This document shows positions 1-8,577 of a stretch of DNA of 64,000 nucleotides, piece after piece. Position numbers and translations under genes: made by a program. Under the pieces are notes generated by a model that was not told where the DNA came from, did no database searches, and saw only the letters and a program-made list of their open reading frames with translations. Every line of letters begins with the position of its first letter. The first letter of the stretch is position 1. The stretch is from Bin55 sp965116055 (lineage in GTDB: Bacteria > Pseudomonadota > Gammaproteobacteria > Pseudomonadales > Azotimanducaceae): NCBI GenBank assembly GCA_965116055.1, contig OZ220466.1:992001-1056000 (forward strand), given 5' to 3'.

Positions 1-78
1 ATGACTCTTATGTTGGCGTTAACATCAATTAGAAAGCTCGACGAACCCCTTGCTAAATTAGGAATTTTGCAACTATGA
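1..78 (+). other. open frame at window edge, possibly tail of an upstream gene
   Basis: Frame 1 is open from the first base to a TGA at 76-78. It overlaps the ATG of the following dehydrogenase (ATGA overlap), as in many operons. Only 25 codons are visible, so it may be the 3' end of a gene lying outside the window, or chance. No product can be named. Confidence 0.25.
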
Positions 79-1157
79 AAGCAGCCGTATTTCGCGAAAT
101 TAATCGGCCAATGCAAATAGAAGAAGTGACCATTAGCGAACCTGGTCCGCGTGAAGTGGTCGTAAAGACCAAAGCTGCTGGCGTTTGTCACTCAGACTTG
201 CACTTCTATAACGGTACCTATTCCGGGGCGACACCGGTGGTATTAGGGCATGAGTCTGCGGGTATCGTCGAAGAAGTCGGTCGTGACGTAGCATACGTCA
301 AACCAGGTGATCATGTGATAACGTGCTTATCTGTGTTCTGCGGTCATTGCGAACATTGTCTGACAGGCCACTTGTCCTTGTGCAGTTCGTCAGAAACCCG
401 GCGCAACCAGGCGGATGCACCGCGGTTGAGTCAGCAAGGAGGAGCGATACACCAATTTGCTAGCTTGAGTTCGTTTGCTGAAAAGATGCTAGTGCACGAA
501 CATGCGGTGGTAAAGATTCGTGACGATATGCCAATGGATCGTGCGGCGTTAATAGGGTGCGGAGTGACTACTGGCGTCGGCGCCGTGATTCATACCGCTG
601 CGGTTGAACCAGGCTCGACGGTCGCTGTAATCGGATGCGGAGGCGTCGGTTTGTCGTGTATTAATGGCGCGGCACTGGCAGGCGCTGCAAAAGTGATCGC
701 GGTGGATCAGGTCGCTTCGAAGCTCGAACTCGCGAGGAAATTCGGCGCAACAGAAACAGTAGATGCTTCCGAACGCGATCCTGTGAGTCAAGTACGTGAA
801 ATGTCAGATGGTGGGGTTCACTACGCATTCGAAGCGATCGGATTAAAAGTTACGGCTGAGCAGGCATTTCAGATGTTGCGTCGGGGTGGCACGGCGACGG
901 TGATTGGCATGATTCCGCCAGGTGAAATGGTGACATTGCACGGTCCCGAATTTCTACAAGAGAAAACGATTCAGGGGTCAATGATGGGATCTAACCGTTT
1001 TCGGTTAGATATGCCCCGATTCGTGGACTTCTACCTGCAGGGTAAACTGCATCTTGACGATATGATTTCGAGCCGAATCAGCCTTGACGACATTAACGAT
1101 GCTATGGCGCAGCTAGAAACAGGCGAAATTGCTCGTAATGTGATCGTATTCGACTAG
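75..1157 (+). CDS. zinc-dependent alcohol dehydrogenase (MDR family)
   Basis: A medium-chain dehydrogenase/reductase of 360 residues, expected to oxidise a primary alcohol with NAD(P) in the cytoplasm. Catalytic zinc ligands are visible: C38 in GVCHSD, H59-E60 in LGHES and C162 in GCGVTTG. The structural-zinc lobe has four cysteines at about 89, 92, 95 and 103. The nucleotide-binding motif GCGGVG lies near 187-192. Length is normal for class III or NDMA-type alcohol dehydrogenases. It starts inside an ATGA overlap with a possible upstream frame, and is followed 10 bases later by an FAH-family gene, so the two are probably co-transcribed in a catabolic operon. The substrate cannot be told from sequence. 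Confidence 0.93.
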   Translation: MKAAVFREINRPMQIEEVTISEPGPREVVVKTKAAGVCHSDLHFYNGTYSGATPVVLGHESAGIVEEVGRDVAYVKPGDHVITCLSVFCGHCEHCLTGHLSLCSSSETRRNQADAPRLSQQGGAIHQFASLSSFAEKMLVHEHAVVKIRDDMPMDRAALIGCGVTTGVGAVIHTAAVEPGSTVAVIGCGGVGLSCINGAALAGAAKVIAVDQVASKLELARKFGATETVDASERDPVSQVREMSDGGVHYAFEAIGLKVTAEQAFQMLRRGGTATVIGMIPPGEMVTLHGPEFLQEKTIQGSMMGSNRFRLDMPRFVDFYLQGKLHLDDMISSRISLDDINDAMAQLETGEIARNVIVFD

Positions 1158-1167
1158 GAATCAATTG

Positions 1168-2010
1168 ATGCGTTGGATTTCGTTCCGCCACGAGAGCAAT
1201 GAAACGTTCGGTTATGTGACTGCTGACGAGAAGATCGTAGATGTTGGCGCGCATAGTCCGTATGCAACGTTAAAGGACGCGATCGCAGCTGGCGCGCTAG
1301 CCGATCTTGCGAGTGATTCCGACAGCGATAAAACGTTGGATCTCAATAGCATTGAATACCTGCCCACGATTACGAACCCTGACAAGATTCTGTGCGTTGG
1401 GCTAAATTACCGCGATCACCAAGCCGAAACTGGTCGAGGAGGCGAAGACAACCCGACGATTTTTGTGCGCTTTGCTGCAGCGCAAATCGGGCACCTCGGC
1501 AATATGGTTCGTCCTTTGGAATCTCAGGCGTTAGATTTCGAAGGGGAAATCGCCATGGTCATCAGTCGGCGAGCACGGCGTGTTAAAGCAACCAGGTGGT
1601 TGGATTACGTCGCCGGATTCAGCTGTTACAACGACGGTAGTGTAAGAGACTACCAACGTCATACGAGTCAATTCACACCGGGTAAAAACTTCACAGGTAC
1701 CGGTGGATTCGGCCCTTGGTTGATGACTCCGGATGAAGTTGGCGATCCAGATGAAATGGAAATTACGACGCGTTTAAATGGCAACGTGATGCAAAACGCG
1801 AAGGCCAAACAATTGGTTTTCGGTTTCGGTGATCTAATCGCTTACTGTTCGACCTTCACCGATCTCATGCCGGGCGATGTCATCGTAACCGGTACGCCGG
1901 GAGGCGTCGGAGCGGCTCGTAATCCGCCGCTCTTCATGGACGAAGGCGATGTGATTGAGGTTGAAGTGACGCCCATCGGCTTGCTTCGTAACCATGTCGT
2001 CGTTGGCTAA
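1168..2010 (+). CDS. fumarylacetoacetate hydrolase (FAH) family protein
   Basis: A 280-residue FAH-superfamily enzyme, the group that hydrolyses or decarboxylates 2-oxo acids at the end of aromatic catabolism. The N-terminal motif GLNYRDHQAETG and the acidic metal-binding stretch LDFEGEIAMV, followed by CYNDGSVRDYQ, are typical. The C-terminal TGTPGGVG is the usual FAH signature. The ATG at 1168 is preferred over an in-frame TTG one codon upstream. It lies 10 bases behind the alcohol dehydrogenase in the same direction, which suggests one degradation pathway. The exact substrate (acylpyruvate, oxaloacetate or hydroxymuconate derivative) is not decidable here. Confidence 0.9.
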   Translation: MRWISFRHESNETFGYVTADEKIVDVGAHSPYATLKDAIAAGALADLASDSDSDKTLDLNSIEYLPTITNPDKILCVGLNYRDHQAETGRGGEDNPTIFVRFAAAQIGHLGNMVRPLESQALDFEGEIAMVISRRARRVKATRWLDYVAGFSCYNDGSVRDYQRHTSQFTPGKNFTGTGGFGPWLMTPDEVGDPDEMEITTRLNGNVMQNAKAKQLVFGFGDLIAYCSTFTDLMPGDVIVTGTPGGVGAARNPPLFMDEGDVIEVEVTPIGLLRNHVVVG

Positions 2011-2029
2011 ACTAGGAGCCAACGACGAC
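1996..2029. terminator. perfect 13-bp hairpin between convergent genes
   Basis: Bases 1996-2008 and 2017-2029 form a perfect 13-bp inverted repeat (GTCGTCGTTGGCT and its complement) with an 8-base loop. The stop codon of the FAH gene lies at its start. Convergent genes end on either side, which fits a two-way terminator. Neither strand shows a clear T-run, so it may act by Rho or only protect 3' ends. Confidence 0.5.
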
Positions 2030-2043
2030 TCGATGGCTTAACC

Positions 2044-2508
2044 CTAGGTTGCGGTGAGAGCGTTAAGTACCTGTTGGGGATGTTCGGCAGCCCGCGACAC
2101 TTTCCGCCAGTGCTTGGCGACTTTACCGTTCTCGTCAATCCATACAGTCGAGCGAATCACTCCCATTTGAGTCTTACCGAACGATTTTTTCTCGCCATAT
2201 GCCTCGTACTTTTCCATAACCTTATGGTTAGCGTCGGTTAAAAGTTTGAAAGGCAATTTATGTTCCTTGCGGAACTTTTTGTGCGACGCCGCATCGTCCA
2301 TAGATACACCGAAGATCACCGCCTTTTTTCGAATGGCTTGGTAAATATCACGAAAACCACAAGCTTCTTTGGTGCAACCTGGAGTGTTGTCTTTCGGGTA
2401 GAAAAACAACACGACATTCTTGCCCTTTAATTCCCGTAACGCGACTTTTTTACCCATGTGATCTGGTAACGTGAATAACGGAGCTTTCTTTCCTTCCTCA
2501 ATCGCCAT
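2044..2508 (-). CDS. bcp: thioredoxin-dependent peroxiredoxin Bcp/PrxQ
   Basis: A 154-residue AhpC/TSA-family peroxiredoxin of the BCP/PrxQ group, which reduces hydrogen peroxide and organic hydroperoxides with electrons from thioredoxin. The peroxidatic cysteine lies in DNTPGCTKEACGFRD near residue 45, with the resolving cysteine five residues later, as in E. coli Bcp. Length matches the family (about 155). The gene stands alone, convergent with the FAH gene and divergent from a lipoprotein gene. Confidence 0.95.
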   Translation of the reverse strand: MAIEEGKKAPLFTLPDHMGKKVALRELKGKNVVLFFYPKDNTPGCTKEACGFRDIYQAIRKKAVIFGVSMDDAASHKKFRKEHKLPFKLLTDANHKVMEKYEAYGEKKSFGKTQMGVIRSTVWIDENGKVAKHWRKVSRAAEHPQQVLNALTAT

Positions 2509-2584
2509 GTTTGTGACCGAGTATTAGTGAGCTGTTAGTATAAGCATGCTGGTCAAACATCGGAAGTAGTTTCACCTTATCTAT

Positions 2585-3244
2585 ATGTTAGCTTGTCTAA
2601 ATCAAGGTTTTAATTCGTTGTATGTGAATACACGATTGTCGCGTTGGCTCGCTCGAACGCTCAGGTTAGTCGTTGTATGCGTCGCAGGTTTACTGACGGC
2701 ATGTGTTTCGACCTCAACGCCAAGCAATGCGAACAACATCTGTTCCATGTTTGACGAGAAACGTTCGTGGTATCGGTCAGCCAAGCGTAGCGAGAAAAAA
2801 TGGGGAATTCCTATCCCGATATTAATGGCGGTGATTTACCGCGAATCCAGTTTTCGAGCAATGGTGAGACCACCTCGAAAAAAGGTTTTGGGTTTCATAC
2901 CTGGGCGACGGCTATCAACTTCATTAGGTTATTCACAAGCCAAGGATGAAACCTGGAGCGATTACATCAAAGCCACTAAAAATCACAATGCAAGTCGAAC
3001 CAATTTTGCTGATAGTATCGATTTCGTCGGTTGGTACCTTGGCCGCTCAGTAAAGCATTTGAATATCGCGCCGACAAACGCGGAAGCTCTGTATGCGAGT
3101 TATCACGTTGGGTTAAGTGGCTACCGAAAGGGTAGTTGGCGGAACTCTACGCATATCAAAAGTGCGGCCGCAAAGGTACAAACTCAATCCACGCGCTACG
3201 CGAGTCAGCTCAAGACATGCCGCTTGAAAAAACGATGGTTTTAA
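2585..3244 (+). CDS. lipoprotein with SLT-type lytic transglycosylase domain
   Basis: A 219-residue protein with a hydrophobic N-terminal segment ending in the lipobox LLTAC near residue 40, so it is probably a lipid-anchored envelope protein. The mature part resembles lysozyme-like transglycosylases: a glutamate in IYRESSF fits the catalytic position, followed by SLGYSQAKDETW and, later, ALYASYHVGLSGY. Such enzymes cleave peptidoglycan to 1,6-anhydro products. Family assignment rests on motifs only. The start at 2585 gives a long n-region; a later start would also work. The last bases overlap the convergent dehydrogenase gene by 4 nt, sharing a TTAA. Confidence 0.75.
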   Translation: MLACLNQGFNSLYVNTRLSRWLARTLRLVVVCVAGLLTACVSTSTPSNANNICSMFDEKRSWYRSAKRSEKKWGIPIPILMAVIYRESSFRAMVRPPRKKVLGFIPGRRLSTSLGYSQAKDETWSDYIKATKNHNASRTNFADSIDFVGWYLGRSVKHLNIAPTNAEALYASYHVGLSGYRKGSWRNSTHIKSAAAKVQTQSTRYASQLKTCRLKKRWF

Positions 3245-4347
3245 CGTGTACTTGATTGACCGGTATACGTTACTCGATACAGTGCACCTGTCTGATCGTC
3301 ACTAATGAGCAAACTACCGTCTGTGAGCATGAGTACGTCATTCGGTCGTCCTTTCACTTCGTCGCCTATAAGCCACTGATCCGCAAAGGGTTCATAGTTC
3401 AGTCGATTGTTAGTTTCGCGTATCACCGATACCTGGTACCCGCGACGCGGACCTGGAGCATGATTCCATGAACCACGTTCGGCTACGAAAAGTGCATTGC
3501 GATACTCCGCAGGGAACTGAGTGCCCGTATAAAAATCCATTCCCAGAGCCGCAGAGTGCGCGCGAATGACAACGGTGGGTTTCTCGTAGTCTTCAGGTTT
3601 TTTACCCTCGCCAAATTCCGGATCAAGCACGACGCCTGCGTGGACGAATGGAAAGCCGAAATGTTGGCCAGGTGTGGTAACGACATTTATTTCTTCAAGA
3701 GGGATTTCAGGGCCCATCCAGTCCCGCCCATTGTCTGAAAACCACAGCAAACGAGTGGTTGGATGCCACGCAAACCCAACACTGTTACGCACGCCGCGAG
3801 CATAAATTGTCGTGTCGCCTGTTGCAGGGTCCATTCGCAGGATGGTTGCAAAGCGTTCGTCGTCGGATAAACAGACATTGCAAGGGGCTCCTACATTAAC
3901 GTAAATGAATCCTTCCGGATCTGTTTCAAGGTATTTCCAACCGTGGTGAGTCTTATCGGGTAAGTCATCCGTGATCGTTTCAAGTGGTGGATTCGAGTCG
4001 AACGTGTTATCGATATCACGTATCCTGAGGATTCGATTTAATGCCCCGATGATGAGGTCATCGCCTAACATCGTTAGACCGGATGGCATAGGTAAATCCG
4101 ATGCGACAACGTGAACGCTTGCTTCCTTATATTGCGAACTTGGAACAACTGCGTACACTTTGCCGGCACGCCTTGAGCCGACGTAGATGTTGCCGCCCGG
4201 TGACTCCACCATTTGTCGAGCATTTTCGACATCGTCGGTTAGTACCTGTAGATTGAATCCATTGGGTAATGCAACCGCCGAGCATGACCCTAAACTTACT
4301 GCCAAGTACAGCGCGAGAACTTTGTTATTTCTAGTTTGAGAGTACAT
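3241..4347 (-). CDS. PQQ-dependent sugar (sorbosone/glucose-type) dehydrogenase, exported
   Basis: A beta-propeller protein of about 368 residues related to soluble glucose/sorbosone dehydrogenases. An N-terminal signal-like segment (about residues 8-25, ending SLGSC) predicts export or lipid anchoring. Family motifs include SPGGNIYVGSRRAGKVY, GVRNSVGFAWHP, WFSDNGRDW and FVAERGSWN. The enzyme would oxidise a sugar or alcohol in the periplasm if PQQ is available, but PQQ binding is inferred from the family only. The ATG at 4347 is favoured because the signal peptide follows directly; an in-frame ATG at 4380 also exists. Its start codon overlaps the divergent helicase start. Confidence 0.82.
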   Translation of the reverse strand: MYSQTRNNKVLALYLAVSLGSCSAVALPNGFNLQVLTDDVENARQMVESPGGNIYVGSRRAGKVYAVVPSSQYKEASVHVVASDLPMPSGLTMLGDDLIIGALNRILRIRDIDNTFDSNPPLETITDDLPDKTHHGWKYLETDPEGFIYVNVGAPCNVCLSDDERFATILRMDPATGDTTIYARGVRNSVGFAWHPTTRLLWFSDNGRDWMGPEIPLEEINVVTTPGQHFGFPFVHAGVVLDPEFGEGKKPEDYEKPTVVIRAHSAALGMDFYTGTQFPAEYRNALFVAERGSWNHAPGPRRGYQVSVIRETNNRLNYEPFADQWLIGDEVKGRPNDVLMLTDGSLLISDDQTGALYRVTYTGQSSTR

Positions 4348-6439
4348 GTCTAAATCCGTAACTTTGTTTGAAGACGCCAAGCGAGTATATGAAGCTTGGC
4401 TTAGCCAGCAAGGTTACTCGCATCGCCAGGGACAGATCGAGATGATTCGTTCTATTTCCGATGCCTTGACCCGGGGAAGAGATCGAATCAGCGTCGTTGA
4501 AGCCGGTACCGGTACGGGAAAAACGGCGTCGTATTGCATTCCAGCCGCACTTGAAGCAAGGCGTCTTGGAAAGAAGCTTGTTATTGTGACTTCGACGGTA
4601 CTGCTCCAACAACAGCTTATCAACGGTGAATTGAAGCAATTAGCGGATTTATTTTCGCCTGGTCTGACGTACGGCATTATCAAAGGCCGACGAAGATATG
4701 CGTGCATTTCGTTGCTCAATAAACATGCGCACGATGCAACGGAATCAGATACGGATCTGTTTGGCAATAAAAATCCCTCTGCTCGCGACCGCCGAGTCGC
4801 TATGCAACTCTTCGATCATTTTCAAGATCGTAGTTGGCGGGGCGATTTAGACGTATCTCCAGTCTCTCTTAGCTCAAGACAAACTCAAACGTTTAGTACG
4901 GATGCATTTGGATGCCATCAGCGAACTTGCGAGTTTGCCAGCCCCTGCCCTTATTTCAAAGCGCGCAACCAGACGGTGGCTCTTGATGTTGTGGTAACGA
5001 ACTACAGTCTCTTGTTGCTATCACTGCGGGACGACATTGACCTTCTCCCGGCGCCTGAGGATTGCATCTATGTCTTTGATGAAGTACATCGCCTGGCTGA
5101 CATTGTCATGGAGTCGGGTCGAATGTGTTCGAATACAGACGATGTTATTAAATGTGTGAACCAAATTGAAACCTTCATTAATCGTCTAGTCAATATCGCG
5201 ACCAAGGATCACCCGCTTTATGAGATCCAGCAGGATCTACTGAACACGATTCCGACGATACGTGAGCAAATGGATGATTTGTTGGTTCACTTCGAGCAAT
5301 TGGGTAGTTCAAAGCTAATCGAAAAGGCCCAAACCCAAAACGGTGCAGTATTTCGTTTTATTACTGGCAAGATAGATCCAACGACGACTCAACGTACCCA
5401 AGTCATAGCTGTGCCTCTTGGAGTCGTACGCGAAACGCTAGAAAGATTGCACTCGAAGCTAAGCAATGATCTCGCAGAACGAAAGACATGGATCGAACCC
5501 GATCAACTAGGCGCAGCGATTCGGTTGCTCGCAGAAATGCTCTCGCAGTTTAAGGAGCACGTGGCTTCGTTCGATGACTGGGGGAAGGCATCGTCGCATG
5601 ACGCCGCCCGTTGGTTGAACAAAGACGGCACTAAATGGGAATTGAATACTGTGCCCGTCGCAGCCGCAGTTAGTGAATTCTTAGATCAATTGATCTGGTC
5701 TCAAGCACACAGCGTGATCTGCACTTCAGCAACGATTTACTCAAGTGACGGATTCGGTCAATTTAGACAAGAAGCGGGTCTAAATCTACCAGATGCTCAC
5801 TTTAGTCGCATTGCAAGCCCATTCAACTTCCGAGATAACGTCAAATTTCAAATTGCAGATGTGCCGTTCAATCAACCCGGCAGTCAGAGTTTCAATGCTG
5901 TCGCCGCGAAGAGGCTGCCAGGATTGCTGCAGGAAGATATAAGCGGATTGATCTTGTTCACCTCGCGCCACGATATGAAAGAGGTGTATGGCATGCTCAT
6001 TGATCGGTTTAAGCATCAATGTCTGATGCAAGGGATGTATTCCTTGGCCGAGACGATTAAAAGACATCAAGAAAACATTGATGCAGGTAAGAAGAGTTAC
6101 ATATTCGGACTGGTCTCGTATCGAGAAGGCGTGGATTTACCGGGCGACTACTGTCAACACGTTGTGATCATGCGTATCCCATTTAACGTTCCTAATGATC
6201 CAGTGATCAAAACTCAAAAAGAGCTGCTGCAGCTTAAGAACCCATTTATGCAATATGATGTGCCTCAAGCGTCTCTACGGCTTTTCCAAGCCTGCGGGAG
6301 ACTTTTACGCAGCGAGCAAGATAAAGGCACGATCACAGTATTTGATCGGCGTCTCGTTGAGAATCAAAACTATCGCGATGAGCTCATGCGGCCGCTGCCG
6401 AACTTCAAGGTGATTGATCTAGGGCGGCCTCGTAAATAA
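4346..6439 (+). CDS. dinG: DinG-family ATP-dependent DNA helicase
   Basis: A 697-residue superfamily 2 helicase of the DinG/XPD type, near the 716 residues of E. coli DinG. Walker A is EAGTGTGKTASY near residue 54. The Walker B box is DEVH rather than DEAH. The iron-sulfur domain is shown by a cysteine in RRYACIS and the cluster CHQRTCEFASPC. Helicase motif V/VI residues appear in FGLVSYREGVDLPG and QACGRLLRS. The expected role is 5'-3' unwinding of R-loops and recombination intermediates. Its start lies inside the palindrome ACATGT shared with the divergent dehydrogenase, so its promoter must lie within that gene. Confidence 0.9.
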   Translation: MSKSVTLFEDAKRVYEAWLSQQGYSHRQGQIEMIRSISDALTRGRDRISVVEAGTGTGKTASYCIPAALEARRLGKKLVIVTSTVLLQQQLINGELKQLADLFSPGLTYGIIKGRRRYACISLLNKHAHDATESDTDLFGNKNPSARDRRVAMQLFDHFQDRSWRGDLDVSPVSLSSRQTQTFSTDAFGCHQRTCEFASPCPYFKARNQTVALDVVVTNYSLLLLSLRDDIDLLPAPEDCIYVFDEVHRLADIVMESGRMCSNTDDVIKCVNQIETFINRLVNIATKDHPLYEIQQDLLNTIPTIREQMDDLLVHFEQLGSSKLIEKAQTQNGAVFRFITGKIDPTTTQRTQVIAVPLGVVRETLERLHSKLSNDLAERKTWIEPDQLGAAIRLLAEMLSQFKEHVASFDDWGKASSHDAARWLNKDGTKWELNTVPVAAAVSEFLDQLIWSQAHSVICTSATIYSSDGFGQFRQEAGLNLPDAHFSRIASPFNFRDNVKFQIADVPFNQPGSQSFNAVAAKRLPGLLQEDISGLILFTSRHDMKEVYGMLIDRFKHQCLMQGMYSLAETIKRHQENIDAGKKSYIFGLVSYREGVDLPGDYCQHVVIMRIPFNVPNDPVIKTQKELLQLKNPFMQYDVPQASLRLFQACGRLLRSEQDKGTITVFDRRLVENQNYRDELMRPLPNFKVIDLGRPRK

Positions 6440-6456
6440 AGGGCTCGTCGTCAGCA

Positions 6457-6477
6457 GCGTAGGTCCGGGACCCACGC
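6457..6477. terminator. weak hairpin between convergent genes
   Basis: GCGT-A-GGTC, a CGG loop, then GACC-C-ACGC form an eight-pair stem with one mismatch in the 100-base gap between the helicase and the epoxide hydrolase. No T-run follows on either strand, so a terminator role is only suggested by its place. Confidence 0.25.
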
Positions 6478-6540
6478 TAGCTGAGACCAACGCTGTATTT
6501 TCTAGTATAGGTTGCAATAACGAGCACAAGCCCACCCCGT

Positions 6541-7647
6541 TTAGAACTTACTAAAGCACGCATTCAAATCATTAACGAATAGTTTCGGCTGTTCAAATGC
6601 CGCGAAGTGACCGCCTACTTCTTGTATCTGGTAATGCTTGAGATTTTTAAAGCGCCGCCGAACCCAACGTTCGGACGCTTTGAATATCTCTTTCGGATAA
6701 ATCGTCACCCCCGATGGAATGGTGATGTCTTGAGGTTGTCCGCCCCGTCCGAAACTTTCCCAATATAACCTGGCGCTTGATGCGCCATTGCCGGGTAACC
6801 AATACAACATGATGTTGTCGAGTAGTTGATCGCGCGACAATACATTTTCAAGGTGCCCATTGCAGTCCGTCCATTGAAAAAACTTTTCAAGAATCCATGC
6901 GGCTTGGCCGATTGGCGAGTCCACCAACCCGTAACCGAGCGTTTGAGGTCTCGTGCTTTGTTGCTTTGAGTAACCTGAATCCCAATCTTGATAGAACTGG
7001 CCGCCTTTCAAAGCTTCTCGTTCGAATTCTGTAAGGTCGTCCATCGTATCGCGGTCGGGCCCAACAGTAGGCATATTCGTGTGCATACCGATGCAATGAT
7101 CCGCATGATTGGTAGCCAGCGCCACTGTCACGGCTGCGCCCCAATCGCCGCCTTGCGCTAGGTAACGGTCGTAACCAAGTCGCAACATGATGGTATTCCA
7201 AGCGTTGGCTATCTTCTCAACATTCCACCCCGGGTGTGTCGGCTTAGCCGAAAACCCATACCCAGGCAAGCATGGAATAACCAGGTGATAGGATTCACGC
7301 AGTGATTCGATTACATCTAGAAACTCGACGATTGAGCCTGGCCAGCCATGGGTCAATACGAGCGCGCTGGCGTCGGATGTAGCGCTCGTAATGTGCATAA
7401 AGTGGATGTTCAAGCCGAAAACTTCGGTTGTGAATTGATCGTAGCGATTGATCTGTGCTTCGCAGCGTCGCCAGTCGTACTCATTCTGCCAATAAGTTTG
7501 GATCTCGCGCATATAGCTAAGCGGAATTCCCTGGGTCCAATCGTCAACTGTTTCAGATTCGGGCATTCGCGTGAGTTCGAGTTTTTTCTTAAGCGTTGCC
7601 AGCTCGTGCTCGGATACGTTGATTTGAAAAGGCGTTAATTCATACAT
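6541..7647 (-). CDS. epoxide hydrolase, alpha/beta fold with EHN domain
   Basis: A 368-residue microsomal-type epoxide hydrolase, which opens epoxides to diols. The N-terminal EHN-type region (PFQINVSEHELATLKKKL) precedes the alpha/beta hydrolase fold. The oxyanion-hole motif HGWPG follows near residue 98, the nucleophile aspartate lies in QGGDWGAAV, and the histidine in VGGHFAAFEQP is near the C-terminus. Length is normal. The ATG at 7647, one codon inside a TTG, has an AAGGA 8-13 bases upstream on its strand. The gene is divergent from the kinase at 7717. The physiological substrate is unknown. Confidence 0.9.
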   Translation of the reverse strand: MYELTPFQINVSEHELATLKKKLELTRMPESETVDDWTQGIPLSYMREIQTYWQNEYDWRRCEAQINRYDQFTTEVFGLNIHFMHITSATSDASALVLTHGWPGSIVEFLDVIESLRESYHLVIPCLPGYGFSAKPTHPGWNVEKIANAWNTIMLRLGYDRYLAQGGDWGAAVTVALATNHADHCIGMHTNMPTVGPDRDTMDDLTEFEREALKGGQFYQDWDSGYSKQQSTRPQTLGYGLVDSPIGQAAWILEKFFQWTDCNGHLENVLSRDQLLDNIMLYWLPGNGASSARLYWESFGRGGQPQDITIPSGVTIYPKEIFKASERWVRRRFKNLKHYQIQEVGGHFAAFEQPKLFVNDLNACFSKF

Positions 7648-7716
7648 CAATCCAGTCCTTAAGTTGCAGGATAGTAGATACCATAGTCATTGAATGAGCA
7701 AGGATACGGATACGTT

Positions 7717-8577
7717 ATGCCATCTATCTTTGACCTTGCCGGGCCGCAATTCGCCAATCCGTCCATGCATGCGAGCGTAGATGCGCTGGATCCGGCTGCG
7801 CCGCAAGACTATCGCGAGTTGGCGGTCGTTCTGCTTACATATTGGCGAAGGCACGACCAACGAGTTATTGGCTTAGGAGGAGGGCAGGGGGCAGGAAAAT
7901 CTACTCTTGCAACGCTCGTCGAAGCTGCTGCCGTTATGCAGAACGAGCGAGTGATCACCCTTGGACTTGATGATTTTTACCTTACACAGATGGATCGAGC
8001 GCAGCTCGCAGAAGAGCGGCACGAGCTTTTCCACACCCGAGGGCCGCCTGGCACGCACGATATAGCGAAGTTGCTTCAGATTCTTGATGATCTACAACAC
8101 GAGCGCCCTACGGAGGTGCCGAAGTTCGACAAAGGTTTAGACGAGCGCGTGGGCAATGTACGTCTGCATCCGCCTTACGACCGTATCGTTGTTGAAGGTT
8201 GGTGTGTCGGTGCTAGACCGCAAGAAGGTAGAGCGTTAGAGCAACCGTTAAATAAGTTAGAGTGCCAACGAGATCCGGAACGAGTATGGCGTAACGCAAT
8301 TAACGCTCAACTTGCTGACGATTACGCGCAGTTACGAGCCAAGTTGAACTGCCTCGTCTATATACAGGTTCCAGACATGACCAGCGTCCGACAATGGCGT
8401 CTGCAACAGGAACAAGAGCGTCCGCCGTCGCAGCGTAAAGATGCTGATTGGGTTGAAGAATTCGTGCAATACTATCAGCGACTGACCCAATGGATGCAGC
8501 AAGATGTTCCTGTTCAAGCTGATGTTGTGGTTGAGCTTGACGCGAACCACCGAGTGACGCGACTAACGCTTCGCTAA
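7717..8577 (+). CDS. P-loop kinase, D-glycerate 3-kinase-like (YggC type)
   Basis: A 286-residue kinase of the phosphoribulokinase/uridine kinase superfamily. The Walker A is GGGQGAGKSTL, followed by GLDDFYLT and the conserved RGPPGTHD. A later segment, YDRIVVEGWCVGARP, is typical of the plant GLYK and E. coli YggC group. Plant relatives phosphorylate D-glycerate in photorespiration; the bacterial substrate is not settled. The ATG at 7717 is chosen because an AAGGA stands upstream and the extra residues from an in-frame TTG at 7690 look unlike protein. Its last 4 bases overlap the convergent DUF349 gene. Confidence 0.8.
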   Translation: MPSIFDLAGPQFANPSMHASVDALDPAAPQDYRELAVVLLTYWRRHDQRVIGLGGGQGAGKSTLATLVEAAAVMQNERVITLGLDDFYLTQMDRAQLAEERHELFHTRGPPGTHDIAKLLQILDDLQHERPTEVPKFDKGLDERVGNVRLHPPYDRIVVEGWCVGARPQEGRALEQPLNKLECQRDPERVWRNAINAQLADDYAQLRAKLNCLVYIQVPDMTSVRQWRLQQEQERPPSQRKDADWVEEFVQYYQRLTQWMQQDVPVQADVVVELDANHRVTRLTLR

